From Microbacterium sp. PM5 (lineage in GTDB: Bacteria; Actinomycetota; Actinomycetes; Actinomycetales; Microbacteriaceae): a stretch of DNA of 64,000 bases. A program made the position numbers and the translations under genes. Positions 17,310 through 27,959 of the stretch are shown here, piece after piece (the stretch's first letter is position 1; each line of letters begins with the position of its first letter). The notes beneath the pieces are model-generated. The model saw only the letters and a list, made by a program, of their open reading frames with translations, was not told the DNA's origin and did not search any database. The stretch is from the NCBI RefSeq assembly GCF_003293595.1, contig NZ_CP022162.1:1474248-1538247 (forward strand), written 5' to 3'.

Positions 17310-20273
17310 TCAGCCGTTGCGGGTGCGACGACGGCGCGCGATCAGCAGAACCGCTCCGGCCGCCAGCAGCAGCGCTGCGAGCATGCCTGCTGCCGTGACC
17401 AGTGCCGGGCTCTGTCCGGTCGTGGCCAGCGAAGCCGCGCCCGGGTCGCTCTGACCCGCACCGCTCTGACCCGTGCCGCTCTGACCCGTCCCATCGGTGG
17501 GAACCGGCGACGGCTCCGGGTCCGGCGTCACGACGACGTCGGCCAGCGTCACCGCGTCAGAGCTCGACACCTGCACGAGCTGATCGCGGTAACCGTCGTA
17601 CTGTGCCGTGACGGTGCGGATTCCGGCCGGGACGACCACGCTCGCCACACCACCCGACACGGGCACCTGCGCCGACCACGCGCTGGCGCGCGCCAGCGAG
17701 GAGGTGCCGGTCTCGCCGGTGAACGTGACCGTTCCGGCGACGTCTCCGCCATCGGCGGCGACGACGCGCGCGGTGACCGTGCGCTCCTGCGCGCTCAGCG
17801 ACGTGGTCGATGCGACCGCGCTCACGCCGGTCCAGTCGTGCATGGCGGTCAGCACCGTCTGCGGAACGCTCACGAAGGCGCCGTGACGAGGGCTTTCCGG
17901 CAGACCTCCCGGAGCGCGGACGTTCCAGTCGGAACGCTGCGACAGGCGGTCGCTCTGCGTGCTGGAGGCGATCGCGTCTCCGGTGGTCACGAACGCGCGG
18001 TAGCCGCCGGCGCCGTAGTTGTCCACGAGGAAGACGTAGCCGTCGCCGGCGTTGTTCGGGTCGCCCGCGTTGAGCTTGACGATCTCAGGGCCTTCACCGG
18101 CCTGACCCGTCTCGAGCGAGGTCATGTGCGTGTCCAGCAGCTGCCAGGTGGTCGACGGGTCGGCCGTCCAGCTGGATACCGTGGTCGGAGCCGTCAGCAC
18201 CTTCGAGCGCTCGAGGAAGATGTCCTTCCCTGCTTCGAGCGGGCCGGCGGCGCCTCCCTCCTCGTTCTTCGTGAAGCGGTAGTAGTAGTCCCCGATCTTG
18301 GTGACGGTCGAGTCGATACGGGCGTATCCCGTGTCCTGCCAGCTCGCCGGCGGTGCCGTGAAGGTGCGGAAGTCACGCGTGAGCACAGCGAACATCCGCG
18401 CATACAGCTTGTCGTTGTTCGTGTGGCTCGCGTCGGAGTACAGCCGCGACGCGAAGAACACGACGTACGACTGGAGCGCGTCGTCCCAGTACGCCTCCGG
18501 CGCCCAGGTCATTCCCGCCGCGGGCTGGTTGACCGTGATGCCGCTGTCCTCGCCGTTGGTGCGCTTCCAGTTCACGAGGTCCGTCGACTCCCACACCTCG
18601 ATCTTGAGGCTGCCGGCGGATTGGGCGGGGCCCCAGCCGGTGCCGCACCCGATGCACAGATCGGTCGCGACCATGTAGTACTTGTCGCCGTCCTTCGAGC
18701 GCAGGATGTACGGGTCGCGCAGGCCCTTCGTGTCGGTCGTCGAGGTGATGACCGGGTTGCCGCCGTTGACCGGCGAGAACGTGAAGAAATCGTTGCCGCT
18801 GGTCGCCGCCTGGTAGATCTTCTCGTCGCTGTCGGACTTGAAGTAGGCCGCGGCGTAGCCCGCGTCGGGCGCGGTGCGACCGTGCTCGGCCACCGTGACG
18901 GTGAAGGTGCGCTCATCGTGCATGCCGTTGAGGACGGCGTGCGCCGTGAGGGTCACCTCACGGTCACCGGCGCCGTACGCCGGTCGGGTGACGATGCCAC
19001 CACCGCGGTACGGGTCGGCGAGCCCGACGGCGGGCGCAGTGTACCCCGCGTCGGTCGCCGTCACCAGAGACGGGTCGGAGGAGGTCCAGGTGATGGCCGC
19101 GCCGTTGACGGAACCCGTGGTCGCCAGCGGCAGGTTCTCGGTGGTGCGGTTCGCGAGGACGATCGCGTCGAGGTCGGCCGAGACGGTCGGTGCGATGACG
19201 GTCACGTCGAACGTGATGGTCGAGCCGAGCGTGCTGACCGCGGTCAGCGTCACGGGCGTGTCGGACGAGATCGCCCGCGAGACCACGCCCGAGGTCGAGA
19301 CGACCGAGGGCGCAGACGACGACCACGTCAGGCCGACGCCGTTGACCGTCGCCGGCAGGGTCAGATTCGACGTGACGTTCGTCAGCGCGGAGTTCGCGCC
19401 GAGCATCTGTGCCAACACGTCTCCGCGCAGCAGGGCCGCGGTGGTCGCCTTCTTCTGCTCGGCGGTCGGCATGCTCGCCGACACCTCGCCGGACGTCAGC
19501 GCGACGTCCCAGAACTTGACGTCCGACACGTCCGCGCGCAGCAGCGGGTCGCCCTGGTACAGCGAGCGGCCCAGGTAACCCATCACCGCATCCGTCGGGA
19601 TGATCGAGCTCAGCGAGAGCGAGTGGGTGAGGGTCGAGATCTGCTGCCCGTCGCGGTACAGCGTCAGCGTGTTGCCGGAACCGACCATCGTGAGGGTCGT
19701 GAAGCCCGGGTTCAGGCCGCCGCCGGCCGGCATGCGCGTCTCGCCGTTGCTGTTGCCGTTCTTGACGCGGATCGCCGCCAGCACCTGGTCGGTGTAGCCG
19801 CCCTGCGCCGAGCGCGGGCTGAGGAAGATGTGGTTGCCGAGCTGCGTGGTGTTCCACGGGCCGACGCCGTCGCCGATGACCCATCCGAAGTGGTTGGCGG
19901 AGGTCTGGGTGGACACCGTGTACTCGACGGTGAAGTTGTTGTCCGATCCGGTGATCAGGCCGGACGGCAACGACGCGTAGCCGTCGGCGCGGAAGCGCAG
20001 CACGGCGTCGCCCGCGGCATCCGCGAAGGAGGCGTCGGTCAGTCCGGTGAGCGTGGCATTGCGACCGTTGCCCGACACGTCGAGCAGCGTCGATCCGCTG
20101 TGCGACATGTCGTAGTGGGCGCTCGGGGCCGGCACGTCGGCGGCGGATGCCGCGTTCGGCGCGGCCAGGCCGACGCCGGTGAGCGCGAGAACGCCGGCAA
20201 CGGTCGCGGCGAGTGCTCGACGCGGTGTGCGCCCGGGCGCGGAGGCGCGCGGGATCCGTGTTGATCTCATCAT
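17310..20273 (-). CDS. Cell-wall-anchored LamG-GH43 arabinan-degrading enzyme
   Basis: A 987-residue exported glycoside hydrolase. It has a signal peptide (about 1-45), a LamG-type sugar-binding sandwich (about 50-260), two Ig-like domains (about 285-445), a GH43 five-bladed propeller (about 455-800) and a C-terminal Ig-like domain. A GQSG-repeat stalk follows, then a sorting tail LATTG (949-953), a hydrophobic helix and ARRRRTRNG. GH43 residues are visible: Asp in LRDPYILR, Asp in RIDSTVTKIGDYYYRF and Glu in GEGPEIV. Being last in a run with araA, araB, araD and the transporter suggests arabinofuranosidase or arabinanase activity; xylosidase is possible. LAxTG tails are typical of class E sortase substrates. 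Confidence 0.85.
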   Translation of the reverse strand: MMRSTRIPRASAPGRTPRRALAATVAGVLALTGVGLAAPNAASAADVPAPSAHYDMSHSGSTLLDVSGNGRNATLTGLTDASFADAAGDAVLRFRADGYASLPSGLITGSDNNFTVEYTVSTQTSANHFGWVIGDGVGPWNTTQLGNHIFLSPRSAQGGYTDQVLAAIRVKNGNSNGETRMPAGGGLNPGFTTLTMVGSGNTLTLYRDGQQISTLTHSLSLSSIIPTDAVMGYLGRSLYQGDPLLRADVSDVKFWDVALTSGEVSASMPTAEQKKATTAALLRGDVLAQMLGANSALTNVTSNLTLPATVNGVGLTWSSSAPSVVSTSGVVSRAISSDTPVTLTAVSTLGSTITFDVTVIAPTVSADLDAIVLANRTTENLPLATTGSVNGAAITWTSSDPSLVTATDAGYTAPAVGLADPYRGGGIVTRPAYGAGDREVTLTAHAVLNGMHDERTFTVTVAEHGRTAPDAGYAAAYFKSDSDEKIYQAATSGNDFFTFSPVNGGNPVITSTTDTKGLRDPYILRSKDGDKYYMVATDLCIGCGTGWGPAQSAGSLKIEVWESTDLVNWKRTNGEDSGITVNQPAAGMTWAPEAYWDDALQSYVVFFASRLYSDASHTNNDKLYARMFAVLTRDFRTFTAPPASWQDTGYARIDSTVTKIGDYYYRFTKNEEGGAAGPLEAGKDIFLERSKVLTAPTTVSSWTADPSTTWQLLDTHMTSLETGQAGEGPEIVKLNAGDPNNAGDGYVFLVDNYGAGGYRAFVTTGDAIASSTQSDRLSQRSDWNVRAPGGLPESPRHGAFVSVPQTVLTAMHDWTGVSAVASTTSLSAQERTVTARVVAADGGDVAGTVTFTGETGTSSLARASAWSAQVPVSGGVASVVVPAGIRTVTAQYDGYRDQLVQVSSSDAVTLADVVVTPDPEPSPVPTDGTGQSGTGQSGAGQSDPGAASLATTGQSPALVTAAGMLAALLLAAGAVLLIARRRRTRNG
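17447..17491 (-). repeat. 15-bp tandem repeat encoding GQSG units
   Basis: Three direct copies of a 15-nt unit (plus-strand core CGCTCTGACCCG at 17447, 17462 and 17477) inside the GH43 gene. They encode repeated GQSG in the flexible stalk just before the LATTG sorting motif. The copy number may vary between strains. Confidence 0.8.
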
Positions 20274-20317
20274 CGAGAGAGTTCCTCTTGTTTCGGGTGG
20301 GGGTGGTGAGGTCGGGG

Positions 20318-21820
20318 TCAGAGGCCCTGGGCCAGGCGGTAGTACGCCTGGTTCCAGCGCAACTCCTTCTGGAATCCGTGGACGGTCGTGTCCTCGTCGA
20401 TGACGAGAAGCTCGGTGCCGGCGATGTCCGCGAAGTCGCGGAACACCTCGATGCCGACGGCGGTGGTCATCACGGTGTGGTGGGCGGCGCCGGCGGTGAG
20501 CCAGCAGGCGGCACTGGTGGCGAAATCGGGGGCCGGCTTCCAGATCGCCCGCCCGACGGGAAGCTTCGGCAGGTCGGGGGCCTCGACGTTCTCGACGACG
20601 TTGGCCACGAGACGGAACCGATCGCGCATGTCACTCATCGCGACCACGACGGCCGGGCCCGGGTCGGCCGTGAAGACGAGGCGGACGGGGTCGTCCTTGC
20701 CGCCGATGCCGAGCGGGTGGATCTCCAGCCGCGGCTTCTGCGTCGTCAGCGAGGGCGAGACCTCGAGCATGTGCGCGCCGAGGATCTTCTCATCCCCCGC
20801 GACCAGGTCGTAGGTGTAGTCCTCCATGAGGCTCGCTCCGCCGGGCAGCCCCGCGCCCATGACGTTGGCCACGCGGACGAGGATCGCGGTCTTCCAGTCG
20901 CCCTCCGCGCCGAAGCCGTATCCCTCGGCCATCAGGCGCTGCACGGCCAGCCCGGGCAGCTGCGTCAGAGCGCCGAGGTCCTCGAACGAGGTCGTGAATG
21001 CACCGAAGCCACCGGCTTCCAGGAACGTCCGCAGACCGACCTCGATCGCGGCGCCGTCGCGCAGCGACTGGTGGCGCTCGGCACCGGGCAGCAGCTCCTC
21101 GGCGACGTCGTACTCGTCGAGGTACACCTGCACGAGCGCGTCGATGTCGGCCTCGGATGCCGCCGCGACGGCGTCCGCGAGCTCGTTCACGCCCCACGTG
21201 TTCACCTGCACGCCGAAACGGAGCTCGGCCTCGGTCTTGTCGCCCTCGGTGACGGCGACGTAGCGCATGTTGTCACCGAAGCGGGCGAGCTTCAGCGTGC
21301 GCGCGGCCTGCCACCCGGCGGCGGCGCGCTGCCACTGCTCGATCTGACCGAGAACGGCGGGGTTGGAGACGTGCCCGACGACCGTCTTGCGCGCCACGCC
21401 CAGGCGCGTCTGGATGTAGCCGAACTCCCGGTCGCCGTGGGCGGCCTGGTTCAGGTTCATGAAGTCGAAGTCGATGTCCTCCCAGGGCAGCTCGACGTTC
21501 GCCTGCGTGTGCAGGTGCAGCAGGGGCTTCTGCAGGGCGTCGAGACCTGCGATCCACATCTTCGCCGGGCTGAACGTGTGCATCCAGGCGACGACGCCGA
21601 TCACCGAGTCGTCGCTGTTGGCGTCGAGCGCCAGGCGCCGAATGGAGTCCGAATCGGTGAGCACGGGCTTCCACTCGACGCGCACCGGCAGGGCGCTCAG
21701 GCCCGCCGCCACCTGCTGGGACTGCGCGGCGACCTGGCGCAGGGTCTCCTCTCCGTACAGCCCCTGGCTGCCGGTGACGAACCAAACGGTGTAGTTCTCG
21801 AGAGAAGTGGAGAGGGTCAT
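20318..21820 (-). CDS. araA: L-arabinose isomerase
   Basis: Isomerises L-arabinose to L-ribulose. The protein is 500 residues, the same as the E. coli enzyme, and starts with the typical segment [21 protein letters not shown]. Further family segments include [38 protein letters not shown], and [10 protein letters not shown] with its active-site Glu. The start is the ATG at 21820, with GGAAAG upstream; the open frame runs 87 codons further but that part is not AraA-like. It lies 50 bp after araB and 44 bp before the GH43 gene. Confidence 0.97.
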   Translation of the reverse strand: MTLSTSLENYTVWFVTGSQGLYGEETLRQVAAQSQQVAAGLSALPVRVEWKPVLTDSDSIRRLALDANSDDSVIGVVAWMHTFSPAKMWIAGLDALQKPLLHLHTQANVELPWEDIDFDFMNLNQAAHGDREFGYIQTRLGVARKTVVGHVSNPAVLGQIEQWQRAAAGWQAARTLKLARFGDNMRYVAVTEGDKTEAELRFGVQVNTWGVNELADAVAAASEADIDALVQVYLDEYDVAEELLPGAERHQSLRDGAAIEVGLRTFLEAGGFGAFTTSFEDLGALTQLPGLAVQRLMAEGYGFGAEGDWKTAILVRVANVMGAGLPGGASLMEDYTYDLVAGDEKILGAHMLEVSPSLTTQKPRLEIHPLGIGGKDDPVRLVFTADPGPAVVVAMSDMRDRFRLVANVVENVEAPDLPKLPVGRAIWKPAPDFATSAACWLTAGAAHHTVMTTAVGIEVFRDFADIAGTELLVIDEDTTVHGFQKELRWNQAYYRLAQGL

Positions 21821-21850
21821 GATGTCTTTCCGGTCGGTGAGTGTGAGAAG

Positions 21851-21865
21851 CCTCGAAGATCGAGG
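21851..21865 (-). other. Small intercistronic hairpin between araB and araA
   Basis: CCTCGA-AGA-TCGAGG, a 6-bp stem in the araB-araA gap. It may affect transcript stability or partial termination. Confidence 0.35.
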
Positions 21866-21870
21866 CGTCC

Positions 21871-23469
21871 TCAGAGTGAGTGGACGGCCGCCGCCTCGAC
21901 GGCGAGGCCGGCTCGGTAGCGGTCGAGGTAGGTGGCGAATCCCGCGACATCCGCGGGAACGGGCTCGACGACGGATGCCGCGGCATCCGCGAACACGGTC
22001 TCGTCGAGGTAGGTGCCCAGCGTGAGGTCGCACCCCTGGGCCACGGCGCGGCGGAACGCCGCCAGGACGGCGATGCCCCACGCCCCGCCCTCCGAGGCGG
22101 TCTCTCCCACGGCGACCGGCGCATCCAGCGCCGCGGCGAGGAAGCGCTGCGCGACCCCGGCCGTGCGGAAGACCCCACCGTGCGCGTACATGCGATCCAG
22201 CGCCACGCCCTCTGCGGCGAGCACCTGCATGCCGAGGGCGAGCGTGCCGAACACGCCATAGACCTGTGCGCGCATGACGTTCGCGAGACTGAGTGTCGAT
22301 TCCGGGGTGCGCACGAAGAGCGGGCGCCCCGCCGTGAGGCCGGCGATCGGCTCACCGGCCAGGTGGTTGTACGCCAGCAGGCCTCCCGCGTCCGCGTCGC
22401 CGTCCAGAGCTTCGCGCAGCAGCACGCCGAAGACCTCGTCGTCGTCCATCGGTGTGCCGGATGCCGCCGCGAACCGACGAAACAGCCCCGCCCAGGCCGC
22501 CAGCTCGCTGGCGCCGTTGTTGCAGTGGACCATCGCGACGGGGTCGCCGGCGGGTGTCGTCACGAGATCGAGCTCGTGGTGCTGGGCGGCGAGCGGGCCC
22601 TCCAGCACGACCATCGCGAAGATGGAGGTGCCGGCGCTGACATTGCCGGTGCGCGGCGCGACGGCCCCGGTCGCGACCATCCCCGTGCCCGCATCGCCCT
22701 CCGGCGGACACAGCGGAATGCCGGGTCGCAGCCGACCGCTCGGATCGAGCAGCGCCGCACCGTCCGCCGTGAGGGTGCCGGCGTCCGCACCGGCGGGCAG
22801 CGCCTGCGGCAGCAGCGCACGAAGCGGGGGGATCTCTCCCGGTGCGAGCGCGTCGAAGCGGGCGATGAGCCGCTCGTCGTAGTCGGCGGTGCCGGCGGTG
22901 ATCGGGAACATGCCCGATGCGTCACCGACGCCGAGCACGCGACGACCGGTCAAGCGTTCGTGGACGTATCCGGCGAGCGTGTTGACGGCGGCCACTCGCG
23001 ACACGTGTGACTCTCGGTCGATGACCGCCTGGCGCAGGTGCGCGATCGACCAGCGCAGCGGGATGTTGACCCCGAACAGCTCGGACAACTCCGCCGCCGC
23101 TGCGGCGGTGTTCGTGTTGCGCCAGGTCCGGAAGGGAACGAGCAGCTCCCTCGCCTCGTCGAAGGCGAGGTAGCCGTGCATCATCGCCGACACACCGATC
23201 GATCCAACGGTCTCCGGGGTCACGCCGTGGGTGCGCTCGAGATCGGCGACGAGGTCGGCGTACGCGGCCTGCAGCCCCTCCCAGATCGCTTCCAGCGGGT
23301 AGGTCCACAGGCCGTCTTCGAGTCTGTTCTCCCACGCGTGCGAGCCGACGCCGAGCACGCTCGCGGGCGCTTCGGCATCCACGAGACAGGCTTTGATGCG
23401 CGTCGAGCCGAACTCGATGCCGAGACTCGTGCGACCCGTGCGGATCGCGTCCGCCGCCTCCCCGCTCAT
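21871..23469 (-). CDS. araB: L-ribulokinase (FGGY family)
   Basis: Phosphorylates L-ribulose to L-ribulose-5-phosphate. The 532-residue protein begins with the FGGY nucleotide-binding segment [17 protein letters not shown] and has [18 protein letters not shown] and the ATP-site stretch [17 protein letters not shown]. Position between araD and araA supports ribulokinase over xylulokinase or glycerol kinase. The ATG at 23469 overlaps the araD stop (ATGA), implying translational coupling. Confidence 0.93.
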   Translation of the reverse strand: MSGEAADAIRTGRTSLGIEFGSTRIKACLVDAEAPASVLGVGSHAWENRLEDGLWTYPLEAIWEGLQAAYADLVADLERTHGVTPETVGSIGVSAMMHGYLAFDEARELLVPFRTWRNTNTAAAAAELSELFGVNIPLRWSIAHLRQAVIDRESHVSRVAAVNTLAGYVHERLTGRRVLGVGDASGMFPITAGTADYDERLIARFDALAPGEIPPLRALLPQALPAGADAGTLTADGAALLDPSGRLRPGIPLCPPEGDAGTGMVATGAVAPRTGNVSAGTSIFAMVVLEGPLAAQHHELDLVTTPAGDPVAMVHCNNGASELAAWAGLFRRFAAASGTPMDDDEVFGVLLREALDGDADAGGLLAYNHLAGEPIAGLTAGRPLFVRTPESTLSLANVMRAQVYGVFGTLALGMQVLAAEGVALDRMYAHGGVFRTAGVAQRFLAAALDAPVAVGETASEGGAWGIAVLAAFRRAVAQGCDLTLGTYLDETVFADAAASVVEPVPADVAGFATYLDRYRAGLAVEAAAVHSL

Positions 23470-24191
23470 CGACGCTCGTCCGTTCCCTGCCCGTAGACGT
23501 TCTGGTAGCGGTTGTAGAGCGCGTCGATCTTGTCCTGCGGGATCGGGATCAGCTCGCCGGCCTGGCGCGCGATGTGCACCGTCCGGGCGACGTCCTCGCA
23601 CATGACGGCGGCCTTCACGGCATCCTTGGCGTTGACGCCGATCGTGAAGGGGCCGTGGTTCTGCATGAGCACTGCGCGACTGCGGTGCCCGCGCAGCGTG
23701 TCCACGATGCCGCGGCCGATGGAGTCGTCGCCGATGATGGCGAACGGCCCGACCGGGATCGGCCCACCGAACTCATCGGCCATGGCCGTGATGACGCAGG
23801 GAATCTCCTCGCCGCGCGCCGCCCACGCCACCGCATAGTCGGAGTGGGTGTGCACGACACCGCCGACCTCGGGCATGTGCCGGTACACGTACGCGTGGGC
23901 CGCGGTGTCGCTGGACGGGCTGCGGTCGCTGCCCGGCGTTCCCGCGATGACGGCGCCGTCGAGGTCGCAGAGGATCATGTTCTCGGGGGCGAGGTCGTCG
24001 TAGGAGACGCCCGAGGGCTTGATCACGAAGAGGTCGCTGTCCGGCACGCGCCCAGAGACGTTGCCGCCCGTCCAGACCACCAGGCCGTACCGCACGAGCT
24101 CCGCGTGCAGCGCGGCCACATCGGCGCGGACGGCGTCGATGCGCTCCTGCAGGTGCTGGTCGATCACACGGCCCCCTGCCGGCGCGCTCAC
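23466..24191 (-). CDS. araD: L-ribulose-5-phosphate 4-epimerase
   Basis: Class II aldolase-type epimerase making D-xylulose-5-phosphate, the exit of the arabinose pathway. The 241 residues include TGGNVSGR and KPSGVSYDDL (phosphate binding), GGVVHTHSDYAVAWA (two Zn His ligands) and LMQNHGPFTIG (third His). I take the GTG at 24191, which overlaps the stop of the upstream permease (GTGA) and has a strong GGAGGAG site; a GTG eight codons later is the alternative. Confidence 0.94.
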   Translation of the reverse strand: MSAPAGGRVIDQHLQERIDAVRADVAALHAELVRYGLVVWTGGNVSGRVPDSDLFVIKPSGVSYDDLAPENMILCDLDGAVIAGTPGSDRSPSSDTAAHAYVYRHMPEVGGVVHTHSDYAVAWAARGEEIPCVITAMADEFGGPIPVGPFAIIGDDSIGRGIVDTLRGHRSRAVLMQNHGPFTIGVNAKDAVKAAVMCEDVARTVHIARQAGELIPIPQDKIDALYNRYQNVYGQGTDERR

Positions 24192-25261
24192 TCGCTCCTC
24201 CGCTTCGTGAGCACCCGCTGCAGCAGCACGAAGGCGAGGAGGATGCCGCCAGTGATGATCGTGAGGTACTCGGGCTTGATCGAGCCGTCCTTCGTGATGA
24301 TCATCCACAGGGCGGCGAGCACGAGTGTGCCCACCACGGAACCCAGCACGTAGCCGACGCCGCCGGTGAGCAGCGTGCCGCCGATGACGACCGCAGCGAT
24401 CGCGTCGAGCTCCCAGCCGATGCCGGTGACGTTCTGCGCTTTGCCGCCCACCTCTGCGGTGTAGACCACTCCGGCAAGGCCGGCGAGAGCGCCGCTGAGG
24501 ATGTAGATCCAAACCCGCGTGCGGGCCACGGGCAGGCCCATCAGCTGGGCCGACGACTCGGCACCGCCGATCGCGTAGATCGTGCGTCCCGTGCGGGTGC
24601 GGTGCAGGAAGAAGACCGCGGCGATCACGACGACGACGGCGATGAAGAAGCCGGGCGTGAGGACGAGATCGTTGGTCTTGGGGCCGTCGATGAGCTTGAA
24701 GTCCGTGGCCAGCAGCAGGATCGGAGAGCCCTCCGGCGCGTGCACGGGCACCGTCGACAGGATCGAGGCGAGGCCGCGCGCGAGGAACATCATCGCGAGC
24801 GTCGCGATGAAGGGCTGCACGTTGAAGAACTGGATCAGCACGCCCGAGACCAGACCGAACAGCGCGCCGAGCACGATCATGATGACGATCGCGAGCCACG
24901 CGTTCACCCCCGCGCCCATGAGCATCACGCCGGCGACCGAGGTGAACGCCACGACGGCGCCGACGGACAGGTCGATGCCGCCGGAGAGGATCACGATCGT
25001 CATGGCCACGGCCAGGATGATCGTCGGGGCGAAGCTCACGAGCAGACTCGACATCGTGCCGAGGTGGAAGACCCGGCCGTAGGCGATCTCCGCGTACACG
25101 AGCATGCTGATGAACAGCACGACCGCCGCGAGCGTGGGAATCAGCGACTGGCTGCGGCCCCAGACACGCGACCACGCGGTTGCGCGGGGGGTGGCGATCG
25201 CCGCGGCCTGCCCGGCCGACGGGGGCGTGGAGCGTTCGCGAGTGGTGGATGCGTCGCTCAT
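24188..25261 (-). CDS. Sugar ABC transporter permease (YjfF/RbsC type)
   Basis: A 357-residue permease of the ribose/galactofuranose ABC family with about nine to ten membrane helices. Typical segments are ILSGGIDLSVGAVVAF and QPFIATLAMMFLARGLASI. It is one of two non-identical permeases in the operon, as in the YtfQRT-YjfF and AraUVWZ systems, and should form a heterodimer with the product of 25258-26328. Its stop overlaps the araD start, directly linking import to catabolism. Confidence 0.9.
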   Translation of the reverse strand: MSDASTTRERSTPPSAGQAAAIATPRATAWSRVWGRSQSLIPTLAAVVLFISMLVYAEIAYGRVFHLGTMSSLLVSFAPTIILAVAMTIVILSGGIDLSVGAVVAFTSVAGVMLMGAGVNAWLAIVIMIVLGALFGLVSGVLIQFFNVQPFIATLAMMFLARGLASILSTVPVHAPEGSPILLLATDFKLIDGPKTNDLVLTPGFFIAVVVVIAAVFFLHRTRTGRTIYAIGGAESSAQLMGLPVARTRVWIYILSGALAGLAGVVYTAEVGGKAQNVTGIGWELDAIAAVVIGGTLLTGGVGYVLGSVVGTLVLAALWMIITKDGSIKPEYLTIITGGILLAFVLLQRVLTKRRSE

Positions 25262-26328
25262 GCGACGACCTCCTTCGGCTGCGTGGACTCGGAGAGGGGG
25301 GCCGCGGGTGTGCGGGTGCGGTTGCCGCGGCGGAGCACCAGGGAACGGATGCGCTCGGACTGCAGCAGCACCAGCGCGACGATGACGATCGCCTTGAAGG
25401 CCGGCGTCGCGGCGGCCGAGACTCCGAGGAAGAGGACCGTCTTGTTGAGGGTCGCGATCAGCAGGGCGCCGATCGTCGAGCCCACGATCGAGAACTTCCC
25501 GCCGGCGAGCGAGGTGCCCCCGATGACGACGGCGAGGATCGCGTCGAGCTCCATCTGGTACCCGGTGCCCGAGACGTCGACGGTCATGACCTCCGACACG
25601 GTGAACAGTCCGCCGACAGCGGCGAGCGCCGCCGACAGCACGTACACCGCGATGAGGATGGGGCGGGGGCGGATGCCGGCGAGCCGGCTGGCCTGCGGGT
25701 TGATGCCGATCGACTCGATCATGAGGCCGAGGGCGGTGCGGCGCATCACGAGCGCGACGACGATGACGATCGCGATCGCGAGCACGAAGCTCAGCGGAAG
25801 GCCGAGGAACTGACCGTTCGCGAGAGCCCGGAAGGGCGCGTTCTCCGCGTTCGTGTTCTGGCCGCCGGTGATGACGCGCGCGATACCGCGCCCGGCGAGC
25901 ATCATCACGAGCGTGCTGATGAACGGCTGCAATCCGATGACGGCGACGAGCAGGCCGTTGATCGCGCCGAGCACGATACCCAGCAGCACGGCGAGCCCGA
26001 TCGCGGTGAACATCGCACCGACCGAGGTGGGCTGGCCCAGACCGCTGAGGGTGACCATCGCGACCGCGCCGCCGACGGCCATGACGGAGCCGACCGACAG
26101 GTCGATGCCGCTGGTGGCGATGACGAACGTCATGCCCAGCGCGATCATCACGATCGGCGCCGACACCCGCAGGATGTCCAGAAGGTTGCCCGACAGCTGA
26201 CCCGTCGTCGGGTTGACCCCGAGGGCGAGGTAGGTGGGGTCCTTCAGCGTGTTCAGCGCCAGCAGCAGGACGATGCCCACAATGCCCCAGAACCAGGGGG
26301 TGCGTACGAGCGCCCTCAGACGGGTCAT
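25258..26328 (-). CDS. Sugar ABC transporter permease (YtfT/RbsC type)
   Basis: A 356-residue multi-helix permease with TFVIATSGIDLSVGSVMAVG and QPFISTLVMMLAGRGIARV, the conserved family segments. It is homologous to, but clearly distinct from, the neighbouring permease. Start and stop overlap both neighbours by 4 bp (ATGA), so ATPase and permeases are translated as a coupled block. Confidence 0.9.
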   Translation of the reverse strand: MTRLRALVRTPWFWGIVGIVLLLALNTLKDPTYLALGVNPTTGQLSGNLLDILRVSAPIVMIALGMTFVIATSGIDLSVGSVMAVGGAVAMVTLSGLGQPTSVGAMFTAIGLAVLLGIVLGAINGLLVAVIGLQPFISTLVMMLAGRGIARVITGGQNTNAENAPFRALANGQFLGLPLSFVLAIAIVIVVALVMRRTALGLMIESIGINPQASRLAGIRPRPILIAVYVLSAALAAVGGLFTVSEVMTVDVSGTGYQMELDAILAVVIGGTSLAGGKFSIVGSTIGALLIATLNKTVLFLGVSAAATPAFKAIVIVALVLLQSERIRSLVLRRGNRTRTPAAPLSESTQPKEVVA

Positions 26329-27908
26329 GCCTGTTCTCCTTCGACCTCGTCGGCGAGCGCTTCCGCGTTCGCTTCGGCGGCGGCCTCGGAGTCGGCGGCG
26401 ATGATCGAAACGATCCGCTCCGCCGTGACGTCCGGGCCGTTGACGACCTCGCCGACCTTCTGGTGGTCCTTCATGATGACGATGCGCTCGGAGAGGCGGA
26501 CGACCTCCTCCAGCTCCGAGGAGATGAAGACGACGCTCATGCCGCCCTCGGCGAGCTCGGCGACCGTCTCCTGGATGTCGGCCTTCGCGCCGACGTCGAT
26601 GCCGCGCGTGGGCTCATCCAGCAGCAGCAGGTCGGGATCGGTCGCGAGCCAGCGCCCGAGGAGGACCTTCTGCTGGTTTCCGCCGGACAGCAGGCGGATG
26701 GGCCGATCGGGGTCGTTGGGGCGCACGCTGAAGCGCTCCATGTACATGGTGACGAGCCGGTCGACCTCCTTGGCGGGAACGCGTCGCAGCCATCCGCGCT
26801 GCGCCTGGACGGCGAGCATGATGTTCTCGCGGATGCTGAGGTCGCCGACGATGCCGTCGTCGCGACGGTTCTCCGTCGAGTAGGCGATGTGGTTCGCCAG
26901 GCCCGAGACGGGCGAGGTGATGCTGGCCTTCTTGCCCTTCAGGCGCACCGTGCCGGCATCCGGCTTGTCGGCACCGACGATGAGGCGCGCCAGTTCGGTG
27001 CGGCCCGAGCCGAGCAGGCCGGCGAAGCCGACGACCTCACCCTTGTGGATCTCGATGTCCGTGGGGGCCAAGGCACCCTTGCGGGCGATGCCGTCCGCGG
27101 CGTAGACGGGCGTCTGGCTGCGGTCTCGCTCGTCGACCTGGCGGTTGGATCCGAGGGCCCGCAGGGCGCCGAGGTCCTTGCCGATCATCTTGGAGATGAG
27201 CTCAGTGCGATCGAGGTCGTTCTTGAGGTACTCGCCGACGAACGCCCCGTTGCGCAGCACCGTGATGCGGTCGCTGATCGCGTAGACCTGGTCGAGGAAG
27301 TGGGAGACGAAGAGGATGGCGACGCCCTGATCGCGCAGCTGGCGCATGACGCCGAAGAGCGTCTCGACCTCGGCGGCATCCAGGCTGGAGGTCGGCTCGT
27401 CGAGGATCAGGACCTTCGACTTGGTGACCATGGCCCGGCTGATCGCGACGAGCTGCTGCAACGCGATCGAGATGGACTGCAGGGGGGCGCGCGGGTCGAG
27501 GTCGCCGAGACCCATCTCGGTGAGCACCTCGTGGGCGCGGGCGTGGGTCTTGCGCCAGTCGATGCCGAAGAGGGAACGGCTCTCGTGGCCGAGCATGACG
27601 TTCTCACCGATGGTGAGGTTGGTGCAGAGGTTGACCTCCTGGTACACCGTGGAGATCCCGGCGGCCTGCGCCGACGCCGTGCCGGAGAAACGCCGTTCCT
27701 CGCCGAAGACGAGGATCGATCCGGAGTCGATCTGGTAGACACCGGTCAACGCCTTGATGAGCGTCGACTTTCCGGCGCCGTTCTCGCCCATGAGGGTGTG
27801 GACCTCACCGGGCAGGAGGCGGAAGTTCACGTCGTCGAGCGCCTTGACGCCCGGGAACGTGATCGACGCGCCGCGGACTTCGACGATCGGGAGGGGTTCG
27901 GTGACCAC
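26325..27908 (-). CDS. Sugar ABC transporter ATP-binding protein (tandem ABC, YtfR/RbsA type)
   Basis: A 527-residue tandem ATPase that powers sugar import. The first half has Walker A GENGAGKSTLIKALTG and Walker B KVLILDEPTSSLD. The second half has the degenerate Walker A GLLGSGRTELARL expected of RbsA-type proteins, the signature LLSGGNQQKVLLGRWL, and DLLLLDEPTRGID. It follows the binding-protein gene after a 124-bp gap holding a stable hairpin. Confidence 0.94.
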   Translation of the reverse strand: MVTEPLPIVEVRGASITFPGVKALDDVNFRLLPGEVHTLMGENGAGKSTLIKALTGVYQIDSGSILVFGEERRFSGTASAQAAGISTVYQEVNLCTNLTIGENVMLGHESRSLFGIDWRKTHARAHEVLTEMGLGDLDPRAPLQSISIALQQLVAISRAMVTKSKVLILDEPTSSLDAAEVETLFGVMRQLRDQGVAILFVSHFLDQVYAISDRITVLRNGAFVGEYLKNDLDRTELISKMIGKDLGALRALGSNRQVDERDRSQTPVYAADGIARKGALAPTDIEIHKGEVVGFAGLLGSGRTELARLIVGADKPDAGTVRLKGKKASITSPVSGLANHIAYSTENRRDDGIVGDLSIRENIMLAVQAQRGWLRRVPAKEVDRLVTMYMERFSVRPNDPDRPIRLLSGGNQQKVLLGRWLATDPDLLLLDEPTRGIDVGAKADIQETVAELAEGGMSVVFISSELEEVVRLSERIVIMKDHQKVGEVVNGPDVTAERIVSIIAADSEAAAEANAEALADEVEGEQA

Positions 27909-27959
27909 TGCAGACTTCCTCGTTGAATCGGGTGGGGTCGCCCGTGCAGGGCGGATGGC

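Noticed and set aside
17094..20264. A 3.2-kb antisense frame opposite the anchored GH43 gene.
   Set aside because: Composition is low-complexity Arg/Gly/Val, it has no recognisable domain or ribosome site, and it mirrors the codon pattern of the real gene.
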